Source: Candidatus Woesearchaeota archaeon
Lineage (GTDB): Archaea > Nanobdellota > Nanobdellia > Woesearchaeales > JACPBV01
Direction: 5' to 3'
DNA length: 11,195 bases
Assembly: GCA_019322475.1 (NCBI GenBank)
Contig: JAHWIN010000074.1
Span: 1 to 11,195 of the forward strand
Made by a program: the position numbers and the translations under genes. Below are positions 6,674-11,195 of this stretch, piece after piece (positions within the stretch are counted from its first letter, which is position 1; every line of letters begins with the position of its first letter). Below the pieces are notes generated by a model. That model ran no database searches. It saw nothing but the letters and a program-made list of their open reading frames with translations, and had not been told where the DNA came from.

Positions 6674-7638
6674 TTGAAATAATTCTCTTTGTTTTTATTG
6701 TAGAACTCTATGGTCTTTTCGATGCCTTCCTTCAGGCTCGTTTTAGGCTCCCACCCCAGTTCCTTTATCTTGCTTATGTCTGCATAATAATCCCCTATCT
6801 CTATCTTCTTTTTATCTTTGGGAAAATCTTTGCTGATAATTCTGCCCTTTTTTGCAGTTTCTGTTATCAACCTTGCCGATTCCAGTATGCTTATTGGATT
6901 GCCGCTTCCTACATTGAAAGCTTCTCCATGCTTTTTGCTTAGCGAAACCTTCATCATTGCGCTTACAGTATCATCAACATAGCTGAGGTCCCTTAATTGT
7001 TTTCCTCCCCCATACAGCTCTATTGTTGAGCCTTCCATGGCTTTCCTTATGAGCCAGTTGAAGAACCCCTGCTGGGAGTCGTTGACCTTCTGCTTAGGTC
7101 CGTATACGTTGGTCAGCCTGAGTGAGATAGCCTTTAGGCCGTGGATCCTTGAATAAAGGAGATGAAACTGCTCTGCAGTAAATTTGTTTACCCCATTGAC
7201 ATCTACCGGATTTTGAGGATGTCCTTCATCTACAGGGTTCTTTGTCTTTCCGTATTGCGCCCTTGTTCCTGCATAGATGATGGTCGCATCAGTATTCTTT
7301 CTGCATAGCTCAAGAAAGCCCAATTGTGATTCTACATTTATCTTATAGTCGATGATGGGCAGCTTTATGCTTCTTATATGGCTTACATGCCCGGCCAGGT
7401 TAAAGATAAGCTCCTGATCCTTGACTAATCCGGCTGTTCCTTTGTCAGATATATCAGCCACCTTTACAGCTGCCTTATCCTTTATCTCCTTTATATTGGA
7501 TAGGTTTCCTCCGCAAAACTCTGAAAGCGAATCTAATATGGTAACATTTGCATCCTGCCTTACCAGCTCTATGGCTAGGTTAGACCCTATGAACCCTAAT
7601 CCTCCTGTTATCAATATATTTTTTCCTGCGAAATCCAT
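6670..7638 (-). CDS. NAD-dependent nucleotide-sugar epimerase/dehydratase (extended SDR)
   Basis: This 322-aa protein is of the UDP-glucose 4-epimerase-like extended SDR class. It has the NAD site TGGLGFIGS (11-19), LAGHVSH (81-87), AGTRAQYG (123-130) and RLTNVYGP-type and GGGKQLRDLSYVDD segments for the sugar nucleotide. The usual catalytic YxxxK is here N148-G-V-N-K152 within PVDVNGVNK, so the tyrosine is replaced by asparagine. I recall a related branch of NAD epimerases with PVDVNGINK, so this is probably a subfamily trait and not damage. The gene begins 4 nt after the GT4 stop and ends in an ATGA overlap with the GT-B gene, so the three are one transcript. The product sugar is undetermined. 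Confidence 0.82.
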   Translation of the reverse strand: MDFAGKNILITGGLGFIGSNLAIELVRQDANVTILDSLSEFCGGNLSNIKEIKDKAAVKVADISDKGTAGLVKDQELIFNLAGHVSHIRSIKLPIIDYKINVESQLGFLELCRKNTDATIIYAGTRAQYGKTKNPVDEGHPQNPVDVNGVNKFTAEQFHLLYSRIHGLKAISLRLTNVYGPKQKVNDSQQGFFNWLIRKAMEGSTIELYGGGKQLRDLSYVDDTVSAMMKVSLSKKHGEAFNVGSGNPISILESARLITETAKKGRIISKDFPKDKKKIEIGDYYADISKIKELGWEPKTSLKEGIEKTIEFYNKNKENYFK

Positions 7639-7642
7639 CTTC

Positions 7643-8860
7643 CTAGTTGTGCTTCTCTATGGCTTCTTTATAAGCTTTTATCGTTTTGTCGATCATCTTC
7701 TCTATAGAAAAGTCTTTTAATATCTTCTCCCTGGCTTTTTTCCCTATCCTTGCCCTTAGCTCCTCGTCCTTCAGGAGCATCAATGCCTTTTCCGCTGTTC
7801 TCTTCGGATCCTTTTTTGGGACAAGAAACCCGTCTTCATTATCCTTTATAAGGTAGGGATACCCTCCTATGTCTGTTGTTATCAATGCCTTTCCGCAAGC
7901 CATCAGCTCTGTAAATGTCAGCTCATAGCCCCCTGTCCTCAAAGTTGGCCCGATAAAAACATCGCAGAGGTTAAAAAAATGCCTTAGCTCCTCAAACTCC
8001 ACGTACCCTGTAAATATGATGTTCTTCTCTAATCCCAGTCTCCTTGCCGTCTTTTCCAGCTTTTTCCTGTAATAGCCGTCCCCTACTACCGCCAGGACAG
8101 CATTTTCCTTTTCCTTAACTATGTACTTCATTGCCCTTATCGCTGTCTGCACTCCTTTCTCTTTTTCAAGCCTTGCAGACCGCAGCAGGACCATCTTGTT
8201 CTCCAGCTTATATCTTTTCCTTAATGGTTCGCTGTTCAGGCCGGGGACAAAATAAGAGGTGTCTACCCCATTATAGATGACCATGACTTTATCCTTCTTC
8301 AGATGGTATATCTTTCGTGCAAGCTCTGGCTGCTCATCGCTTGTTACGATAAGCTTGTCTGCCCCCCTTATTGTAGGGGCCTCGCGCCTCAGGTATCTAT
8401 ACGCATATATCATGAATATCGCCATCTCCCTTAAGCTGACTATGGGCTCCTTTATCGATAATCCTGTATTCATCCTGGTTTTGAAGTCATCAAAAGATGT
8501 GCCATGCATGGTGACTATAAGCGGGATATTGAGCTTGCTGTTCAGCTTCTTCTTAACAAGATAATATGCAGAGACATCCTGGCTGTGGATAACATCAAAT
8601 TTTTCTTTCTTATTGATCTCGATGAATTTCCTTAAGCTCTCCTTAAAGTACTCTTTTGAGTAGTTCCCTATAGCGCCCTTGCCAGCATAATGGATCCTTA
8701 CCCCGTTCCTCTCCTCATACTCCTTATCAGGATGCCTTGATGTTATTATGGTGACTTTGTACCCTTTCCTCACAATCCCCTCTGTAAGCATAGCTATATG
8801 GTCCTGTACACCGCCCTTGCTATGCCCGCTGACGACCCTGCTGAACATACAGATATTCAT
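7643..8860 (-). CDS. GT4 family glycosyltransferase
   Basis: This 405-aa GT-B enzyme has the N-terminal acceptor domain start MNICMFSRVVSGHSKGGVQDHI, with FDVIHSQD after the first Rossmann strands. It has a classical GT4 donor domain with NGVDTSYF, RSARLEKEKGVQTAI, AVVGDGYYR and FTGYVEFEEL. The acidic motif reads TGGYELTFTELMACG: the second Glu of E-x7-E is present, but the position of the first is Gly. It probably adds a hexose to a lipid-linked or growing glycan at the cytoplasmic membrane. It is the first gene of a three-gene minus-strand unit with the epimerase and GT-B transferase. A TATA-like box centred 27 nt upstream of the ATG suggests a leaderless mRNA. Confidence 0.85.
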   Translation of the reverse strand: MNICMFSRVVSGHSKGGVQDHIAMLTEGIVRKGYKVTIITSRHPDKEYEERNGVRIHYAGKGAIGNYSKEYFKESLRKFIEINKKEKFDVIHSQDVSAYYLVKKKLNSKLNIPLIVTMHGTSFDDFKTRMNTGLSIKEPIVSLREMAIFMIYAYRYLRREAPTIRGADKLIVTSDEQPELARKIYHLKKDKVMVIYNGVDTSYFVPGLNSEPLRKRYKLENKMVLLRSARLEKEKGVQTAIRAMKYIVKEKENAVLAVVGDGYYRKKLEKTARRLGLEKNIIFTGYVEFEELRHFFNLCDVFIGPTLRTGGYELTFTELMACGKALITTDIGGYPYLIKDNEDGFLVPKKDPKRTAEKALMLLKDEELRARIGKKAREKILKDFSIEKMIDKTIKAYKEAIEKHN

Positions 8861-8952
8861 TACCTTAGAGAAAAATAAGGCTTTTTATAAAGCTTGTTAA
8901 ACATCTGATGGAGAGATCTTCTGTTTATTTTTTCTTCAAACTTATAAGACAT
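8860..8952 (-). other. Short open frame between rmlB and the GT4 gene
   Basis: A 30-codon frame (MSYKFEEKINRRSLHQ...FSLR) ends in TAA that overlaps the GT4 start as TAATG. The frame is open further upstream, back to a TGA near the rmlB end, and includes a hydrophobic run GRSFFIFEVSG. No Shine-Dalgarno site at usable spacing is seen. It may be the C-terminal relic of a deleted gene, a leader peptide, or chance. The putative GT4 TATA box lies inside it, which argues against active coding. Confidence 0.22.
8884..8891 (-). promoter_or_regulatory. TATA box for the GT4-epimerase-GT-B unit
   Basis: The palindromic octamer TTTATAAA is centred about 27 nt upstream of the GT4 ATG, matching a leaderless archaeal transcript. 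The same octamer sits at the same distance before rmlA. Confidence 0.55.
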
Positions 8953-9001
8953 TCCTGATACTTCAAAAATAAAGAATGATCGGCCAGCAACAAAACCAGC
9001 T

Positions 9002-9979
9002 CTAGATATGCTCCCTATCCTTTTTCAAAAGCTTTTCCCACCATTCCCTGTTGTCTTTGTACCAGTCCAGGGTTTCCTTCATGGCTGATGAAAAGTTGTT
9101 TTTTGGCTCCCATCCAAGCTCATCTTTTATCTTGGTTATGTCCAGCGAATACCTCATGTCATGCCCTAGCCTGTCTTCTGCAAACTCTATCCACTCTTCC
9201 CCTTTCCCGAGATAGTTGAGTATCTCTTTTGTTATCTCAAGGCAGGTCTTGTTGCATTTCCCTCCTATATTGTATATGTTCCCCAGCCTGCCCTTGTGCA
9301 TGACAAGGTCTATGGCCTCACAATTATCTTTTACATAAAGCCAGTCCCTTATGGCCCCCCCTGTCCCATAGACCGGAACCTTCCTTCCCCCCATGGCCCT
9401 TACAAAGAACCGGGGTATCAGTTTTTCAGGATACTGGTAAGCGCCGTAGTTGTTTGAGCTTCTTGTTATTATGACGGGTGTCTTGAATGTTCTCCAGTAT
9501 GATAAGGCCAGCATCTCGCCTCCTGCCTTCCCTGCAGAATAAGGATTGCTTGGATTCAGCATATCAGTCTCCTTGGAAGATCCTTCAGGTATGTCCCCAT
9601 AGACCTCGTCTGTGCTTATCTGTATAAACCTCTGGATATCAAGCTTCCTTGCAGCCTCCAAAAGCCTGTGTACTCCTAGTACATCCACATTAAGAAATAT
9701 TCCCGAGTCTTCTATCGACCTGTCAACATGGCTTTCCGCTGCAAAATTAACTGCTATATCACACCCTTCCATGGCTTTTTCAACATCCTGTTTGCTGCAG
9801 ATGTCTCCCTTGACAAATTTATACCTATCATCTTTTTCTATACCCCTTAGATTATCTAAATTTCCAGAATAGGTAAGTTTATCAAAATTAAGAACCTCAT
9901 AATCAGGATATTTCTGTATGATATGCCTTATGAAATTAGATCCGATAAATCCTGCTCCCCCTGTTACAAATAGCTTCAT
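9002..9979 (-). CDS. rmlB: dTDP-glucose 4,6-dehydratase
   Basis: RmlB converts dTDP-glucose to dTDP-4-keto-6-deoxyglucose using bound NAD. The 325-aa protein has the NAD motif GGAGFIG (7-13), FAAESHVDRS (79-88), the catalytic STDEVYG (122-128; T123, D124, E125) and NPYSAGK (145-151; Y147, K151). It also has RSSNNYG and the C-terminal DRLGHDMRYSLD typical of dTDP-sugar dehydratases. All catalytic residues are present. Its ATG overlaps the rmlA stop as ATGA, so the two are co-translated. rmlC and rmlD do not follow, so the 4-keto intermediate may go to rhamnose elsewhere or to an amino or other 6-deoxysugar. Confidence 0.93.
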   Translation of the reverse strand: MKLFVTGGAGFIGSNFIRHIIQKYPDYEVLNFDKLTYSGNLDNLRGIEKDDRYKFVKGDICSKQDVEKAMEGCDIAVNFAAESHVDRSIEDSGIFLNVDVLGVHRLLEAARKLDIQRFIQISTDEVYGDIPEGSSKETDMLNPSNPYSAGKAGGEMLALSYWRTFKTPVIITRSSNNYGAYQYPEKLIPRFFVRAMGGRKVPVYGTGGAIRDWLYVKDNCEAIDLVMHKGRLGNIYNIGGKCNKTCLEITKEILNYLGKGEEWIEFAEDRLGHDMRYSLDITKIKDELGWEPKNNFSSAMKETLDWYKDNREWWEKLLKKDREHI

Positions 9980-10698
9980 CCTTGATTTTCACCCATATGT
10001 TCCTTGACTAATGTAGCGGCTTCATGCAGCGACTCTATAGTTCCTGCATCTATCCAGGGCCCCTTAAGCATGGATGCTGTCAGCCTTTTCTCATCCAGGT
10101 AAGCCTGGTTTACGCTCGTTATCTCATACTCGCCCCTCTCGCTCGGCTTCAATCCTTCGATTATGTCAAAGACGTCAGGGCAGTACATGTATGCCCCTAT
10201 AACTGCAAGGTTGCTTTTCGGCTCTTCTGGCTTTTCATCTATACCTTCTATTGTCCCATTGTTCATTGTGGCTATGCCAAAACGATGGGGATCCGGCACC
10301 TCTTTAAGAAGTATCTTTGACTTGTTGCTTTTTTCAAAATCCGTAACATGCTCAGAGATGTCCTCGATTATTATATTGTCCCCGAGGATGACTACCATTT
10401 TCTCGCCCATAGCAAAATCCCTGGCCTGCCTTAAGGCGTCTGCTATCCCGGCAGCTTTTTCCTGGGTTTTATAGGTTATTTTAACCCCCAGCTTCTCTTC
10501 ATCGATGATCTGCTTGAATTGCTCAACATGATGGGGGTTTGTGATGATCAGGATAGAGCCTATCCCTGCCTTTTTCAGCGTTTCTATCGGATACTGGACC
10601 ATCGGTTTGCCTGCTATGTTCATAAGGTGCTTGTTTATCACCCTTGTAAATGGAAGCAGCCTTGTCCCAAGCCCCCCCGCGAGTATTATCCCTTTCAT
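9976..10698 (-). CDS. rmlA: Glucose-1-phosphate thymidylyltransferase (short form)
   Basis: RmlA makes dTDP-glucose from glucose-1-phosphate and dTTP. Visible motifs are the nucleotide loop LAGGLGTRLLP (6-16), KHLMNIAGKPM (23-33), GIADAL (84-89), LGDNI (105-109; Asp107 likely metal ligand), GEYEITSVNQ and GPWIDAGT near the end. At 240 aa it is about 50 residues shorter than classical bacterial RmlA. It lacks the extra C-terminal helical part that carries the allosteric site, as in other short nucleotidylyltransferases. It leads the rmlAB pair and has a TATA box about 26 nt before the ATG with no Shine-Dalgarno site, so a leaderless mRNA is likely. Specificity for dTTP is inferred from the rmlB neighbour. 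Confidence 0.88.
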   Translation of the reverse strand: MKGIILAGGLGTRLLPFTRVINKHLMNIAGKPMVQYPIETLKKAGIGSILIITNPHHVEQFKQIIDEEKLGVKITYKTQEKAAGIADALRQARDFAMGEKMVVILGDNIIIEDISEHVTDFEKSNKSKILLKEVPDPHRFGIATMNNGTIEGIDEKPEEPKSNLAVIGAYMYCPDVFDIIEGLKPSERGEYEITSVNQAYLDEKRLTASMLKGPWIDAGTIESLHEAATLVKEHMGENQG

Positions 10699-10720
10699 GA
10701 TAGCAAAGAATAAAAATTTA

Positions 10721-10728
10721 TTTATAAA
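10721..10728 (-). promoter_or_regulatory. TATA box for rmlAB
   Basis: TTTATAAA is centred about 26 nt upstream of the rmlA ATG, with purine-rich GTAAGG just before it as a possible BRE. Before the MITE-like insertion, this box would have overlapped the last codons of the upstream glycosyltransferase. Confidence 0.6.
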
Positions 10729-10735
10729 CCTTACC

Positions 10736-10743
10736 TAAAGTTT
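10736..10743. repeat. Left target-site duplication (TAAAGTTT)
   Basis: TAAAGTTT directly abuts the left terminal repeat of the MITE-like element and is repeated at 10908-10915. If the duplication is counted as 9 bp, the copies are CTAAAGTTT and TTAAAGTTT, differing at one base. Confidence 0.65.
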
Positions 10744-10906
10744 GGCTTCATCCATAAAATGAAGGTTGCCATCAATTTGTGAGCGATACGTCCATTAAAA
10801 CGATTACAGCGGAAGGGGACGCACCCTACGGGGAGGGGCCGCGCTTAAAATAATAACAGTTCAGAGCGAGCCGATGGCAACCCCGAAGGATTTTATGGAT
10901 GAAGCC
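10744..10906. mobile_element. MITE-like element, 163 bp, with nested inverted repeats
   Basis: The ends are perfect 17-bp inverted repeats: GGCTTCATCCATAAAAT at 10744-10760 and its complement at 10890-10906. Inside them a second perfect pair, GGTTGCCATC 10764-10773 and GATGGCAACC 10873-10882, is separated from the outer arms by spacers of 3 and 7 nt. An 8-bp duplication TAAAGTTT flanks the element. No coding frame of note lies within, so it would need a transposase in trans. GG-termini with an 8-bp duplication occur in families such as IS6, ISL3 and IS1595, but the sequence does not decide which. The core contains G/C-rich hairpins. Excising it with one duplication copy restores a longer upstream protein, strong internal evidence of insertion. 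Confidence 0.75.
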
Positions 10907-11195
10907 TTAAAGTTTTTATAATGCCCTCACCAAGCCCCTTAACATCCTTCTTCCTCACCAATAGCCCCTTCTTTACCACCTCTTTATGCGCCCCGGCATC
11001 AAAAGCCACCACAGGCTTTCCCATGGCCTGCGCCTCAGCAGCCGGAAGGTCAAAACCCTCCCATAACGAAGCTGTCACATAAGCATCACAGGCAGCATAA
11101 TGCTCAGGAAGCTCCTCATCCTTTACAAACCCTGTAAATATCACGTCTTTGTTTGCCATCTTTTTCAGCTTCCTGGAATATTTTGGAAATGTATG
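10893..11195 (-). CDS. Glycosyltransferase GT4 C-terminal part, 3' end altered by insertion (partial)
   Basis: The frame is open to the right edge, so the gene starts outside the window; 100 residues are visible. It shows VIFTGFVKDEELPEHY, CDAYVTASLWEGFDLPAAEAQAMGKPVVAFD and GAHKEVV, a canonical GT4 donor domain with the full E-x7-E motif (EGFDLPAAE). The last residues RLHP and the TAA stop come from the terminal repeat of the MITE-like element. Across the target duplication the original frame would read ...IIKTL then GKVYK and a TAA. The insertion thus swaps five C-terminal residues for four and probably leaves the enzyme active. It is read toward rmlA and would belong to the same glycan pathway. 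Confidence 0.85.
   Translation of the reverse strand, partial: HTFPKYSRKLKKMANKDVIFTGFVKDEELPEHYAACDAYVTASLWEGFDLPAAEAQAMGKPVVAFDAGAHKEVVKKGLLVRKKDVKGLGEGIIKTLRLHP
10908..10915. repeat. Right target-site duplication (TAAAGTTT)
   Basis: This is the second copy of the 8-bp repeat, one base outside the right terminal repeat. It lies in the coding end of the glycosyltransferase and encodes part of its Lys-Thr-Leu. Confidence 0.65.

Noticed and set aside
10744..10906. SRP RNA or RNase P RNA
   Set aside because: A GCGGAAGG stretch recalls SRP helix 8, but the conserved loop sequences do not fit, the length is too short, and the target duplication shows insertion.
1..11195. CRISPR array, tRNA or rRNA genes
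   Set aside because: No regularly spaced direct repeats and no tRNA- or rRNA-like conserved segments were seen on either strand.

Overview
The window looks like archaeal chromosomal DNA carrying a surface-glycan (capsule, glycoprotein or S-layer sugar) biosynthesis locus. The archaeal reading rests on the promoters. Three transcription-unit starts (neuA-like, rmlA, GT4) have a TATA-like box centred about 26-34 nt upstream of the ATG, so their transcripts would be leaderless or nearly so. Several internal or downstream genes instead have Shine-Dalgarno sites or ATGA overlaps. AGG/AGA and ATA codons are common. The exact phylum cannot be fixed from the sequence; an uncultured lineage with archaeal promoters is likely.

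Layout. Bases 1-2157 (+) hold the last codons of an upstream gene and two tandem, overlapping HPr-kinase/PEPCK-fold P-loop proteins. Bases 2205-4526 form a nonulosonic (sialic-acid-like) acid module: neuB on the minus strand, and divergent from it neuA plus a KdsC-like HAD phosphatase. Bases 4527-4705 hold no clear gene but are rich in RNA-like hairpins and resemble the 3' end of an IS200/IS605 tnpB element. Bases 4706-10698 (-) hold two units read right to left: rmlA-rmlB (dTDP-6-deoxysugar precursor), then a GT4 glycosyltransferase, an SDR epimerase and a large GT-B capsule-type transferase. Bases 10744-10906 are a 163-bp MITE-like insertion. It lies in the 3' end of another glycosyltransferase that enters from the right edge.

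How it fits together. RmlA and RmlB would make dTDP-4-keto-6-deoxyglucose. The epimerase would supply another nucleotide sugar. NeuB, the HAD phosphatase and NeuA would make a CMP-activated nonulosonic acid. The two GT4 enzymes and the 655-aa GT-B protein would assemble the glycan. The HprK-like pair has no established role here. rmlC, rmlD, a NeuC-type epimerase, a polymerase and a flippase are not in the window.

The best-supported unusual element is the MITE-like insertion. It has 17-bp perfect terminal repeats, a second 10-bp inner repeat and an 8-bp target duplication. Removing it restores a longer, sensible C-terminus for the interrupted glycosyltransferase.
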